From Desulfocorpusculum sp964414345 (lineage in GTDB: Bacteria > Desulfobacterota > Desulfocorpusculales > Desulfocorpusculum): DNA of 64,000 bases. Below, piece by piece: positions 8,746 through 17,069 of this stretch. Position 1 is the first letter of the stretch; the number at the start of each line of letters is the position of its first letter. The stretch is from contig CAYPWF010000010.1 of assembly GCA_964414345.1 (NCBI GenBank), forward strand, positions 9,490 through 73,489. The letters are read 5' to 3'. Below the pieces are notes generated by a model. The model saw nothing but the letters and a program-made list of their open reading frames with translations. It was not told the DNA's origin and did not search any database. A program made the position numbers and the translations under genes.

Positions 8746-8934
8746 TAGCCTGCATTATTCAGGATGAGTGAATAATACGGGCTATCTTATTGATGTATTT
8801 TGATAAGCCGGTCTGTGCTCAAAAGCACCCTGATTTTGGTTTCCAGATTTGATCCTGCTCTGAGTCGGAATATGTGGAAGTGGACCGGGGGCTTGGGGGC
8901 TTGAGTCCCCAAAGTTACGGGCTGTACAGGAGGC
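8746..8934 (-). repeat. Interspersed palindromic repeat, copy R3 (reverse, lacks outermost left end)
   Basis: This copy sits in the 630-base stretch between the lipoprotein gene and tRNA-Asn. It begins TAGCCTGCATTATTC, has the facing arm GTGAATAATACGGGCTA and the core GCTCAAAAGCACCCTG, and ends in the CTTGGGGGCTTGAGTCCCC hairpin and ACGGGCT. The terminal 15 bases of the other end are missing. The sequence before it (8523-8745) and after it (8935-9083) shows no gene; 8935-9083 includes an imperfect hairpin around GACCCCG/CGGGGTC. Confidence 0.85.
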
Positions 8935-9083
8935 ATGGCCCTACTGCCCTTCTTTTGCGAAACTCGCTCCCTTTAAAGTAGCGCAACTCGGCTTGCACAA
9001 GCCTGAAAGGACCAGACCCCGAGGGGAGCATCCCACGGGGTCTTGGGTTAAAAAGGAACCGCTGAAATCAGCAGAAGGAGTTT

Positions 9084-9159
9084 TGGCTCCCCGAGTAGGA
9101 CTCGAACCTACAACCTAGTGGTTAACAGCCACCCGCTCTGCCGATTGAGCTATCGGGGA
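9084..9159 (-). tRNA. tRNA-Asn (anticodon GTT)
   Basis: The minus-strand sequence folds as a full cloverleaf: acceptor TCCCCGA/TCGGGGA, D arm with GCTC...GAGC, anticodon loop CTGTTAA with anticodon GTT, T arm with GGTTCGAGTCC, discriminator G and an encoded CCA at 9084-9086. Repeat copies in the same orientation lie on both sides (R3 downstream and the fragment at 9373-9437 upstream). Confidence 0.96.
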
Positions 9160-9372
9160 TCTGAGCAGTTCCTAAAGCACCAATCCTAGTCAAAATTTTA
9201 TACCAGAGGGCACCTCGCTTGTAAAGCCCGGCACATCTTTCTGTTCTCAGCATGTGAAATGCCAGGTGGGCCTTAGAAGGCATCTGTCCGCTTTCTTTAA
9301 GCCATCACCCTGTGACCGCACACGCTTTTTTACAATGAGGGGGTAGGCAAGGCTTGAGGTAGCACGCCAAAG

Positions 9373-9437
9373 CGTACGAGGGGTTTGGGAGGGGCGTAAC
9401 CCCCGTACTCAAAGGCTTTGGAAAATAATCCTGGCTA
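9373..9437 (-). repeat. Interspersed repeat fragment R3b (left-end hairpin and terminus only, reverse)
   Basis: The 400-base gap between tRNA-Asn and the next gene holds a truncated copy of about 65 bases. It keeps the G-rich/C-rich hairpin region and the terminus GGCTTTGGAAAATAATCC followed by TGGCTA. The rest of the gap (9160-9372) shows no gene. Confidence 0.6.
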
Positions 9438-9562
9438 AGCTGGCTCCGCTGGTCTGCCCGGAGGAATTGGCCAGCTGGAAATCAAAAAAACCATTCAGAT
9501 TTCTTTCGGCAGGGATTGCCTTGGAGCCCAAGGGGAGTAAATTCAAAGAATGGAGGTGCAAG

Positions 9563-9925
9563 ATGATGGGGCTTGAGGAATTGAGGCAGAGAAAGGACAT
9601 ACTGGTTCAGATCGACTGGGAGCTCACCCCCCTTGAGGCAGTGGAGATGTTCGATCACAGGACCGGGGGTTTGAAATCAAGGCTGCAGGTGAGAAGTTAC
9701 AAGGAGAAGCATTACTTTTTTTGTGTCGACAATTGGCGGGAAGAGCCACGCTTGGTTCTCAAGGAGCGCTCCATAAAGGAATCCAGGGTAATAGCTGAGG
9801 TCTGCGCCCCAAAAGAACTCCTTCAGGAGTGCATCTTGCAATACGGCGACCGCCAGGGGCTTTTCCCCCCAAGCGAGGCCTTGAAAGAGTGGTTGAGAAA
9901 AAATCTTTTCTACCAGAACCCTTAG
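9563..9925 (+). CDS. Short conserved hypothetical protein (possible DVU0772-like)
   Basis: A 120-residue soluble protein starting at ATG 9563, with GGAGG seven bases upstream; an in-frame start at 9467 adds 32 residues without a ribosome site. It contains a WELTPLEAVEMF motif near residues 16-27, aromatic strands (HYFFCVDNW) and a helical C-terminal half. The N-terminal layout recalls small deltaproteobacterial proteins annotated as DVU0772 family, but this is from memory and unproven. No enzyme motif is seen. Its stop codon TAG is the first three bases of repeat copy R4, so the repeat supplies the stop. Confidence 0.6.
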   Translation: MMGLEELRQRKDILVQIDWELTPLEAVEMFDHRTGGLKSRLQVRSYKEKHYFFCVDNWREEPRLVLKERSIKESRVIAEVCAPKELLQECILQYGDRQGLFPPSEALKEWLRKNLFYQNP

Positions 9926-10119
9926 CCCGGATTGTTCTCCAAAGCCCTTAACTTTGGGGGCTCAAGCCCCAAAGCCTCCGGTACACTTCGCGACATTCCG
10001 ACTCAAAGCAGGACCAGATCTGAAACCAAGAATCAGGGTGCTTTTGAGCATAGACCGGCTTCTCAAAACATCTCATTAAGATAGCCCGCATTATCCACTG
10101 ATCCTGAATAACACGGGCC
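9923..10119 (+). repeat. Interspersed palindromic repeat, copy R4 (full length, forward)
   Basis: A nearly intact copy of about 197 bp between two convergent genes. It opens TAGCCCGGATTGTTCTCC, then CTTTGGGGGCTCAAGCCCC, the core ATTCCGACTCAAAGCAGGAC and GGTGCTTTTGAGCATAG, and closes with AGCCCGCATTATCCAC facing TGAATAACACGGGCC. The first TAG is also the stop codon of the gene at 9563. Confidence 0.92.
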
Positions 10120-10164
10120 AGCAGGTCCGATGGAGCTTCTTACACCCTCCTGTTGTGAAATAGA

Positions 10165-10647
10165 TCAGATCTCCAGGAGTTTTTGGATGTCCGGGTGCTT
10201 GCGCATCACTCTTATGAACTGGTTGGTCCTTCTCTCAAGGCGTCTTTTGAAGACTTGGAACACCCGCTTCATGACCAGGTATGCCCAACGGGGTTCTCTC
10301 TCCAAGATCTCCAGGAAAACCTCCCCTGATATGGCCAGCACCTGGGAGGGCTCCACAGCCACGGCATAGGTGGTATGGAGCCCGTCTGGCACCAGGGAAG
10401 ACCATCCAAAGGAGTAACCTCTTTTTATTGAACCCAATGAGATGATGATATCCTGGGCGATCTCCACCTCTAAGAGGATTTTTCCTTCTTTGAGCATGTA
10501 GAAATCCTGCGCCCTGGCTCCTTCCTCAAATATTACGGCCCCCGAGCTATATTCAACGAGGCGGGCCTGCGGTGCCATCTCTGTGAGGATGGATTGCGGA
10601 ACTCCCTGAAGGAGAAGAATATCTTGCAAATCGGATGCAGAAACCAT
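10165..10647 (-). CDS. Cyclic nucleotide-binding domain protein
   Basis: This 160-residue protein is essentially one cNMP-binding (CAP_ED) beta-barrel domain, residues about 12-130. Visible are the strand/turn pattern GAVIFEEGARAQDFYMLKEG near 36-55 and a phosphate-binding-cassette-like stretch near 75-95, followed by C-terminal helices. There is no helix-turn-helix, so it is not a CRP-type DNA-binding regulator; it may act through a partner. A ribosome site GGGAA lies just upstream of ATG 10647. It starts 37 bases after the antiporter operon ends on the same strand, so it could be its last gene or an independent unit. Confidence 0.8.
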   Translation of the reverse strand: MVSASDLQDILLLQGVPQSILTEMAPQARLVEYSSGAVIFEEGARAQDFYMLKEGKILLEVEIAQDIIISLGSIKRGYSFGWSSLVPDGLHTTYAVAVEPSQVLAISGEVFLEILEREPRWAYLVMKRVFQVFKRRLERRTNQFIRVMRKHPDIQKLLEI

Positions 10648-10684
10648 AGGTTCCCTCCCTAAGACCTAGCCTCTTGAGTCCTTC

Positions 10685-12457
10685 TCAGCCAAAGAGAAAA
10701 AGCAGGTAAAGAAAAAGGATTGCCATGGCGGCTCCCAATCCCACAGGAAGAGCCCCTGTAGCCATTGCCCTTCGGACTTCTGCCGCCGCATGGGCCAGGT
10801 CTTTGCTTTTCACCCCCTTTAATTTCCAGAGCGGAAAGAGAAAGAGCAGAGCCAAGCGAGAAGGCCCGTCTTGCGAAAGGCGGCTGAGCCCCGCTGCCGC
10901 TCCGTTCACCATCAGTTTCAGCTCAAGGGCTTCCAGCCTTGGAAGCAGTCTTCCCAACCCCCTGTAAAGGGCCTTTGCCCCCTTGCGGTAGAACCAATCC
11001 GCATCCAGATTGGCGGCCCTCATCTCTGCGGGGTATATGCCCGACAGAATAAGAAGGGTGAAGGCCAAAGAGGAGTAAAAAAGCAATTGGCTTTGGCTCA
11101 GCACATGCCCCTGAGTGTAGGGCACATAGTCCACGGGGTAGGGCAACTGGCTGTACAGAAAGCCTGGGGCCGATCCTATGAATACGCAAAGCCCTGCCGT
11201 GAGTCCCATGGCCAGGAGCATGTGGAGAGGAGCCTCCTTGGGTCTAAGTCCACTGTCATGGGAGAAAAAGGCAAAGTAAGGTATCTTGATGCCTGCATGA
11301 TGGAAAACGCCCGCTGAGGCGAAAAGCAAGATGAACCAAATCACCCGCATGTCCCCCAGGGCCGCCGCCTCCATGACCATGGACTTGCTGACAAAACCGC
11401 TGAAAAATGGAAAAGCTGAGATGGAGGCGGCCCCCACCATGCAAAAGATACAGGTAAGAGGCATTGTGCGATAAAGCCCGCCCAGATCAGTGGCATGGAT
11501 CCGGCCGGTTCTGTGAAGAACTGCCCCCATGGACATGAAAAGCAAAGCCTTGAAAAGGATGTCGTTGAAGGCGTGGCTTACGGCCCCGTTCAAGGCCAGG
11601 GGGGTCCCGATTCCGATGCCGCAGACCATGAATCCCACCTGGTTTATGAGGCTATAAGACAATACCCTTCTCAGATCGTTTTCTATCACCGCGTAGAATA
11701 TGGGGAATGCCGTCATGGCCGCCCCTATCCAAATCAAAGCCGGGGTGCCCGGGAAACCTCTGGCCAGGGCGTAAACAGCCGCTTTGGTGGTAAAGGCGCT
11801 CAGGAAAACAGTGCCTGTAACCGAGGCCTCGGGATATGCGTCGGTGAGCCATGCGTGAATCCCGGGCCATGCACAGTTGACGCCCATGCCCAGAAATATG
11901 AGAAGTGAGGCCGGTCCCTGCAGGCCAATAAAGCCAAATTCAGTAGAGCCTGTCTCAGAGACCTGGAGAACTATGCCGGCCATGAGCATGAGTCCGCCTG
12001 CCACGTGCACAAGCAGGTATCGAAATCCTGCGGCCAGAGAGGCTCTTGTCCGTCTGGCCCAAATAATGAAAGCCGAGGCAACGCTTAGCAACTCCCAAAA
12101 CACAAAAAGGCTCAGAAGATCCCCTGCAAAGACCACTCCAAGGGCGCAACCGGCATAAGCCATGGCTGCCCCCAGCTCCAGGGGGTCATCAACATGAAGA
12201 GAGTAAAGAAATCCCAAGAAGGCGATGAGATGGAAGATATAGCCGAAAATGAGGCTCAATCTATCCACCCTGACCAGCACCAAGGTGTATCCAAAAGAAT
12301 CCAGGCTCCAATGAAGGCCCTCTCCCAAGTGAAGCAGGTTCAAGAACCCCAGGACCGGCACCAGCAAAAGCAGCCCCTTGCGGCCCTTTCCTTTGAGAAG
12401 AGGAACCAGGGCAGCCCCAAGAAAAAAGACAAGAAAAGGGGCCACAGGCTCACTCAT
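10685..12457 (-). CDS. NuoL/MrpD-like antiporter subunit (590 aa), last membrane gene of the antiporter operon
   Basis: A polytopic proton-conducting-transporter family protein with about 14-16 membrane segments and a C-terminal extension ending in another membrane helix. The conserved TM5 glutamate is present (FWELLSV, Glu122), as is a later lysine in FTTKAAVY (Lys225). The TM7 position that normally reads K-x-x-x-P-x-H reads VNCAWPGIHAWL, with Asn194 where the key lysine is expected. It would sit in the inner membrane as part of a multisubunit cation/proton antiporter. Its ATG overlaps the stop of the 86-residue gene upstream by eight bases, so it is translationally coupled to that operon. 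Confidence 0.88.
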   Translation of the reverse strand: MSEPVAPFLVFFLGAALVPLLKGKGRKGLLLLVPVLGFLNLLHLGEGLHWSLDSFGYTLVLVRVDRLSLIFGYIFHLIAFLGFLYSLHVDDPLELGAAMAYAGCALGVVFAGDLLSLFVFWELLSVASAFIIWARRTRASLAAGFRYLLVHVAGGLMLMAGIVLQVSETGSTEFGFIGLQGPASLLIFLGMGVNCAWPGIHAWLTDAYPEASVTGTVFLSAFTTKAAVYALARGFPGTPALIWIGAAMTAFPIFYAVIENDLRRVLSYSLINQVGFMVCGIGIGTPLALNGAVSHAFNDILFKALLFMSMGAVLHRTGRIHATDLGGLYRTMPLTCIFCMVGAASISAFPFFSGFVSKSMVMEAAALGDMRVIWFILLFASAGVFHHAGIKIPYFAFFSHDSGLRPKEAPLHMLLAMGLTAGLCVFIGSAPGFLYSQLPYPVDYVPYTQGHVLSQSQLLFYSSLAFTLLILSGIYPAEMRAANLDADWFYRKGAKALYRGLGRLLPRLEALELKLMVNGAAAGLSRLSQDGPSRLALLFLFPLWKLKGVKSKDLAHAAAEVRRAMATGALPVGLGAAMAILFLYLLFLFG

Positions 12458-12710
12458 AGTAGTCCTCTTTGCGGATGACCAGGGGTCTTAGAATATACTT
12501 TGCCGCCAGTACCAGGGCCACGCAGGCCACAAAACCGAAAGCCGCGTAAAATCCGGGCCACTCCTCCCAAGGGAAAAGACTATGGCGGTGCACCACCAAC
12601 TCGGCCAGCAGAAGCGCTCCCAGCCAGGGATAGTAGAGTCCGAAGAGTCTCTTGACATTTCGCGGTTTGTCGAAAAGATATTGGCGCTCCTCTTGTGCCC
12701 TATCCCCCAT
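12450..12710 (-). CDS. Small two-helix membrane protein in the antiporter operon
   Basis: This 86-residue protein has a charged N-terminal stretch (MGDRAQEERQYLFDKPRN), two hydrophobic segments at about 22-40 and 52-72, and a charged tail. I do not recognise a family. It lies between two NuoL-type genes, 13 bases after a 42-residue ORF and overlapping the next gene by eight bases. It is therefore almost certainly expressed with the antiporter and probably a minor subunit; function is inferred from position only. Confidence 0.65.
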   Translation of the reverse strand: MGDRAQEERQYLFDKPRNVKRLFGLYYPWLGALLLAELVVHRHSLFPWEEWPGFYAAFGFVACVALVLAAKYILRPLVIRKEDYYE

Positions 12711-12723
12711 GACTACACCTTTC

Positions 12724-12852
12724 TCAAAGAGTCTTCCAGAAAATCAAGCCCAGGTACAGGACCCCCAGGGCCAAGGCTCCCAAGAAGAATCTCTTGTACC
12801 CCGGCACCGGCTCATGGGCCAGCACCATGCGATGCTCCTGCTGGGACTCCAT
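12724..12852 (-). CDS. Very small single-helix membrane protein (42 aa) in the antiporter operon
   Basis: ATG at 12852 is five bases after the stop of the upstream NuoM-like gene, with GGAG 11 bases ahead. The product has a hydrophilic N-terminus containing HEPVPGYKRFF and one membrane helix (about residues 23-40), ending LIFWKTL. The tight packing between operon genes and the clear amphipathic-then-hydrophobic layout argue that it is real despite its size. It may be a minor structural subunit of the antiporter. A longer in-frame reading from 12969 would overlap the upstream gene heavily and is rejected. Confidence 0.55.
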   Translation of the reverse strand: MESQQEHRMVLAHEPVPGYKRFFLGALALGVLYLGLIFWKTL

Positions 12853-12857
12853 GCTCT

Positions 12858-14339
12858 TCACACTCTCCAGACTTCTCTTACGGCCAAAGCCGTCAGGTCC
12901 AAAAGCACACCAGGGAAAAAGAAAAGCAGCACGCAGCCCAACGCTGTAACAAGGGGAGCCCAGGTGCAAAGGGAAGAAAGCTCCGGCAGCCTCTCAGTGG
13001 GTTCCCCCTTTGGGATGGGCAGAAAAAAAGCCTTATAAACCACAGGCATCAGATACGCCGCGTTTAGAAGAGAACTCAGCAAAAGGACCATGAGGGGCAC
13101 TGTCTGCTCGGTTGCCACGCAGCCTAGGGCCAGATACCACTTGCTCAGGAACCCGGCCAAGGGAGGTACCCCCATAATGCTGAGGGAGGCTGCCAAAAAG
13201 GCTCCCATGGTCAGGGGCATACGTCTTCCGATACCGTGCATTTGGCTTATGCGCTGCTTTCCCGTTGCCACGTACAGGGCCCCGGCGCAAAAAAAGAGGC
13301 TTATTTTCCCAAGAGCATGAGTGGCCAGATGGGCCATTGCTCCCTGAAGGCCCTCTGGGCTGAGCAAAGCGCCCCCCAGGATTATGTATGAAAGCTGGCC
13401 CACCGTGGAATAGGCCAGCATCCTCTTGAGCCCGTCTTGGCAAAGGGCTGCAAGGGATGCCGCCACCATGGTTGCAGCTGCCAGAGCCAGAACCAGGGAA
13501 TCCAAACCGCTGGAGCCAAGCAGTTCCAGTCCGAAAATCCCTGCTAGAACCCTAAGAATGCTGAACACTCCCACTTTTACCACCGCCACCGCATGCAAAA
13601 GCGCGCTTACAGGCGTGGGGGCCACCATGGCAGCTGGAAGCCAGCCGTGAAAGGGCATTATTGCCGCCTTTGCGAAACCGAAGAGAAACATCAGGAGCAA
13701 GGTTGCCAGCTCCAGGCCCGAGAACCCAGCCTGTTTCAATATGCCATCCGGAACAAAGTCCAAGGTGTTTGCCGCCCCGTAACACACCAGCATGGCCGGC
13801 AGCACAAGCCCAATGGATCCCCCAACTATGTAAAGAAGATACCTGCGCCCCGCACTCCTGGCCTCCGGATCCTGGTGGTGAGTCACTAGGGGATAGGTGG
13901 CAAAAGATAGAAGTTCATAGAAGAGGTAGAGAGTCAGGAGATTCGCCGAGAAGGCAACCCCTAGTGTGGAGAAAAGGGCCAAGGCGAAATAGCAGTAATA
14001 ACGGGTTTGGCCGTGCTCCTTGAGGCCCCTCATGTATCCTATGGAGTAAAGGGAAGTCACGATCCACAGGCTGGATGAGATCAAGGCGAAGAGAATACCC
14101 ATCGCATCTACTCTAAAAGCAATGGGGACTCCCGGGAAAACTTCCGCCACCTGGAAGAAGAGATTCTCTCCCCCTAGAACGCTTGGTAGCATGCTTAGCA
14201 CCAAGGCCAGCTTTGCCAGCCCGGCCGCCAGGGTCCAGCCTTCCCTCACGTCAGGGGAACGGGCTGAAAGCAGCAAGGGAACAACACCGAGGGATGCCCC
14301 CACAGCCAAGAGGGGAAGTGTGGAGTTCACGTCGGCCAT
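12858..14339 (-). CDS. NuoM/NuoL-like proton-conducting antiporter subunit (493 aa)
   Basis: A polytopic member of the complex I/Mrp antiporter-subunit family with about 14 membrane segments. The two key charged residues are visible: Glu in LFYELLSFATY (TM5) and Lys in FGFAKAAIMPFHGWLP (TM7), followed by a second lysine in HAVAVVKVGVF. These form the central charged axis that moves protons. The length and motif style resemble MbhH/NuoM-type subunits. It is in the middle of the operon, 15 bases after the 496-residue paralogue and five bases before the 42-residue gene. Confidence 0.9.
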   Translation of the reverse strand: MADVNSTLPLLAVGASLGVVPLLLSARSPDVREGWTLAAGLAKLALVLSMLPSVLGGENLFFQVAEVFPGVPIAFRVDAMGILFALISSSLWIVTSLYSIGYMRGLKEHGQTRYYCYFALALFSTLGVAFSANLLTLYLFYELLSFATYPLVTHHQDPEARSAGRRYLLYIVGGSIGLVLPAMLVCYGAANTLDFVPDGILKQAGFSGLELATLLLMFLFGFAKAAIMPFHGWLPAAMVAPTPVSALLHAVAVVKVGVFSILRVLAGIFGLELLGSSGLDSLVLALAAATMVAASLAALCQDGLKRMLAYSTVGQLSYIILGGALLSPEGLQGAMAHLATHALGKISLFFCAGALYVATGKQRISQMHGIGRRMPLTMGAFLAASLSIMGVPPLAGFLSKWYLALGCVATEQTVPLMVLLLSSLLNAAYLMPVVYKAFFLPIPKGEPTERLPELSSLCTWAPLVTALGCVLLFFFPGVLLDLTALAVREVWRV

Positions 14340-14354
14340 GGTTCAGCCTTACCT

Positions 14355-15845
14355 TCAAGAAAAAGTAAGAGGGATCACAGGCTCCACGATGCCCGAGACG
14401 ATCTGCCCGCTGAAAACACCCAGAGCCACCAGCCCCCCCGCTACAAGCAAAACCGGCACCACCATCTGCACCGGGGCCTCCTGAAAGGTGTGGGAGAGAT
14501 GGTGCTCTGCTCCTTCATTCTCCTGGGCGCTGAAAAAGGCCCATTCAAACACCCGGAAGAAAAGCACCACGCCCACCAGACTGCTAAATATGAGAGCTGC
14601 CAAGAAACCGTAATGCTCTGCCTCCAATGCACCCAGAAGGAGGTACCACTTGCTGAAAAAGCCGCAGGTAGGCGGCACTCCCACTATGGAAAGGGCCGTT
14701 GCCACAAGGGCTCCCATGGTAAAGGGCATCTTGGAGAAAGCTCCCTTCAACTCTGGAAACGAGCAGCCAGGAAGCCTATAAAGAAGATTTCCTACAGCCA
14801 AGAAAGCGCAAAGGGTCATGAATATGTCGTTGAGCAAATGCAGGACGGCCCCTGTCATGCCGCTTTTGTTGCCCAGCCAGAATCCCCCCACCATGTACCC
14901 CACCTCTATGAGTATCACGTAGGTGAGCATTCTTTTTAGATCCTTTTGGGCCAAGGCCATGATGGAGCCCATTATGACCGCCAACACCGCAAGCCACATC
15001 ACTGCCTTTTCAAGACCCAGTTTTTCAAAGGAGTAAACCGGGCCGAACACATTCAGGTCAATCCTGATCATTACATAGACCATTACCTTGGTCATAAGGG
15101 GAGCGATCAAACCGCTGATAGGGTAAGGGGCGTGGGTGTAAGCATTGGGAAGCCAGCCATGAAGGGGGAAAAAGGCCATCTTCAGCCACAGTCCCACCAT
15201 TGTTATGATGAAGGCCACCAGGATGGCCCTCGAGCCATGAAGACCTGTGATCAGGTGGGCCAGGTCAGCCATGTTCAAGGTGCCGGTCATGATGTAAAGA
15301 TAGCCCACTCCCAAGAGATAGAAGCAGGCTCCCAAGGTGCCCATGAAAACGTAATTCAGGCTTGAGAGGGAAGCCCTCTCAGGGCCCATGGCTATGAGAG
15401 CATAAGCGGTTATGGAGGCTATCTCCAGAAGCACATAGAGATTGAAGGCGTCTCCTGTGACGGTGATGCCGAGAAGGCCTGTCACAAAAAGCATCTGCAA
15501 GCCGTACAAGGCCCCCAACCTGTCCTGGAAATGGCGCTTCACACTGGGGCCGGACCAGATCCACTGGATTAAGGCGGACAAGGAAACCGCCGCCAAGACC
15601 ATGCCGTTTAGAGTGTCCACCACGTAAACTATTCCCCATGGGGCTTCCCACCCGCCCAGTTTGTAAGTCACGGGGCCCCACCTTATGACCCTGAAAAGTA
15701 GGCCGATGCAGCTTGAGGCAGCAGTTGCCAGCCCAAAGAGCCCCACAGGGAAGCACAGATCCTTCCTGAGCCAACCCAATGCGAAGACCAGGAAGGAGGT
15801 AAGAAGGGGCACTACTACGATGAGGGCGGGCAGGTGCTCTTTCAT
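14355..15845 (-). CDS. MnhD/NuoN-like proton-conducting antiporter subunit (496 aa)
   Basis: The second of three antiporter-like subunits. The start ATG 15845 overlaps the mnhC stop (ATGA); an upstream reading to 16160 covers mnhC in another frame and is artefactual. Conserved elements are Glu in LLEIASITAYAL and the TM7 motif LWLKMAFFPLHGWLP, with a further lysine in LMTKVMVYVM. It directly follows mnhC, as in Mrp and Mbh clusters, so it most likely corresponds to MnhD. It is an inner-membrane protein that would couple cation export to proton entry, or the reverse. Confidence 0.9.
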   Translation of the reverse strand: MKEHLPALIVVVPLLTSFLVFALGWLRKDLCFPVGLFGLATAASSCIGLLFRVIRWGPVTYKLGGWEAPWGIVYVVDTLNGMVLAAVSLSALIQWIWSGPSVKRHFQDRLGALYGLQMLFVTGLLGITVTGDAFNLYVLLEIASITAYALIAMGPERASLSSLNYVFMGTLGACFYLLGVGYLYIMTGTLNMADLAHLITGLHGSRAILVAFIITMVGLWLKMAFFPLHGWLPNAYTHAPYPISGLIAPLMTKVMVYVMIRIDLNVFGPVYSFEKLGLEKAVMWLAVLAVIMGSIMALAQKDLKRMLTYVILIEVGYMVGGFWLGNKSGMTGAVLHLLNDIFMTLCAFLAVGNLLYRLPGCSFPELKGAFSKMPFTMGALVATALSIVGVPPTCGFFSKWYLLLGALEAEHYGFLAALIFSSLVGVVLFFRVFEWAFFSAQENEGAEHHLSHTFQEAPVQMVVPVLLVAGGLVALGVFSGQIVSGIVEPVIPLTFS

Positions 15846-16234
15846 GACTCTCGGATCTGTTTCAATATCTCGTCTTCTTCCAGGGTGCCGTATCTCCTGT
15901 ACACCTTCACGGCCAGGGCCAAGGCCACCCCCAAGGTGGAGACCGCCACCACTATGGCTGTGAGCATGAGCACATGTGGCAGCGGGTTTATGTAATCCGC
16001 TGCTTGAGGCAAGCTGTGAGAAGCATGTGCATGGAGCAGGATGGGGATGGTGGCCCCCTTTTTCATGCCCATGGAGACGAAAAAAAGGATTATAGCGGTT
16101 TGAAATATGCTCATCCCAACTATCTTCTTGACCAAGTTGTTCTTGGCTATGACCCCCCAAAGCCCGATCATCATCAGGGTGATGTAGATCCAGTAGTTAT
16201 ACTTGGAGATGATGAACTGAAGAGCGTTTTCCAT
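15842..16234 (-). CDS. mnhC: Na+/H+ antiporter subunit C (NuoK-like)
   Basis: This 130-residue protein has three membrane helices and the MnhC/NuoK pattern: a first helix (YWIYITLMMIGLWGVI), a second with KKIVGMSIFQTAIILFF, and a third with PLPHVLMLTAIVVAVSTLGV. It forms part of the Mrp membrane core. It lies four bases after the MnhB-like gene and overlaps the next gene by four bases (ATGA). Confidence 0.92.
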   Translation of the reverse strand: MENALQFIISKYNYWIYITLMMIGLWGVIAKNNLVKKIVGMSIFQTAIILFFVSMGMKKGATIPILLHAHASHSLPQAADYINPLPHVLMLTAIVVAVSTLGVALALAVKVYRRYGTLEEDEILKQIRES

Positions 16235-16238
16235 GGCT

Positions 16239-17069
16239 TTAGAGCCCCTCGTCCAGCCTGCCCTCGGAGGCTAGGTTGTGGTAAATCAGGATCATTGTGG
16301 CCATAACCGCGATTCCGACTCCCACCTCCACCAGAAAAATTCCAAGGGAGCGCGCTCCCACAGGGTCCACCCGGAAGATCTCGGCCAAGGCCGCATAGTC
16401 CAAAAAATTGGACCCCAGAACAAGGCAAAGGGCTCCGGTTCCAGCATAAACACTCACCCCTATTGCGCTCAGCATAGCAAGGGTGCGTTCCCTAAGCCTG
16501 TTCAAAGCGCTTTTCATGTCCTGGGAAATGGCCATCAGGATAAGACTGGCCCCAAGTATGACCCCCCCCTGGAAGCCGCCTCCTGGGCTGTGATGACCGT
16601 GGGCTATAACGTACAGGGCGAAAAGCTGGATAAAAGGGATCAGGAACCTACTTAGAGTGCGCAAAATGAGATCGTGTGGGGTCCAAACAGAGTCCATTCG
16701 CTCGAACTCACCCAGTTGCTCCAGCCCCTCCCTCCTCCTGCGGACCCTTATGGTAAGCCCGGTCAGCAGGTGCCTGTAATGCACGGTGTCGGGCTCTTCT
16801 TTTCCGAAAAGCCTAAGGAGTATGAAACAACTCACCCCGGCTGCGAAGATCACGGTGGTCTCGAACATGGTGTCGAAGCCTCTGTAATCCGCCAGCACCG
16901 AGGTGACTGCATTGGGCACCGAAGTCTCCTCCAGGGTTTTCTCTATGTACCTGGGGGAGACATGGAGGCTGGCCGGGGAATGGGGATCCCCCCAGTCAGG
17001 AAACTCCCCTGTGGCCCAAATCAGGAAAGCCCCTGTGACTGCCACTATTGCCAGTCCCAGTAGTTTCAA
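16239..17069 (-). CDS. mnhB: MbhE-MnhB fusion: antiporter subunit B with N-terminal MbhE-like domain
   Basis: A 276-residue membrane protein with two parts. Residues 1 to about 100 resemble the MbhE subunit of membrane-bound hydrogenases (YRGFDTMFETTVIFAAG near 62-78). Residues about 130-265 are MnhB (LSRFLIPFIQLFALYV, then GHHSPGGGFQGGVILGA). In Mrp systems these modules belong to the large MnhA/MnhB proteins; here, as in Mbh-like loci, they follow a separate DUF4040 gene. The ATG overlaps the DUF4040 stop (ATGA). Confidence 0.88.
   Translation of the reverse strand: MKLLGLAIVAVTGAFLIWATGEFPDWGDPHSPASLHVSPRYIEKTLEETSVPNAVTSVLADYRGFDTMFETTVIFAAGVSCFILLRLFGKEEPDTVHYRHLLTGLTIRVRRRREGLEQLGEFERMDSVWTPHDLILRTLSRFLIPFIQLFALYVIAHGHHSPGGGFQGGVILGASLILMAISQDMKSALNRLRERTLAMLSAIGVSVYAGTGALCLVLGSNFLDYAALAEIFRVDPVGARSLGIFLVEVGVGIAVMATMILIYHNLASEGRLDEGL

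Noticed and set aside
12853..12969. Longer reading of the 42-residue protein
   Set aside because: The extra N-terminal part overlaps the end of the upstream NuoM-like gene in another frame; the ATG at 12852 right after the stop is far better.
15846..16160. Upstream extension of the 496-residue antiporter subunit
   Set aside because: It is mnhC read in another frame, and the extension is His/Gly/Pro-rich nonsense; the ATGA overlap fixes the start at 15845.
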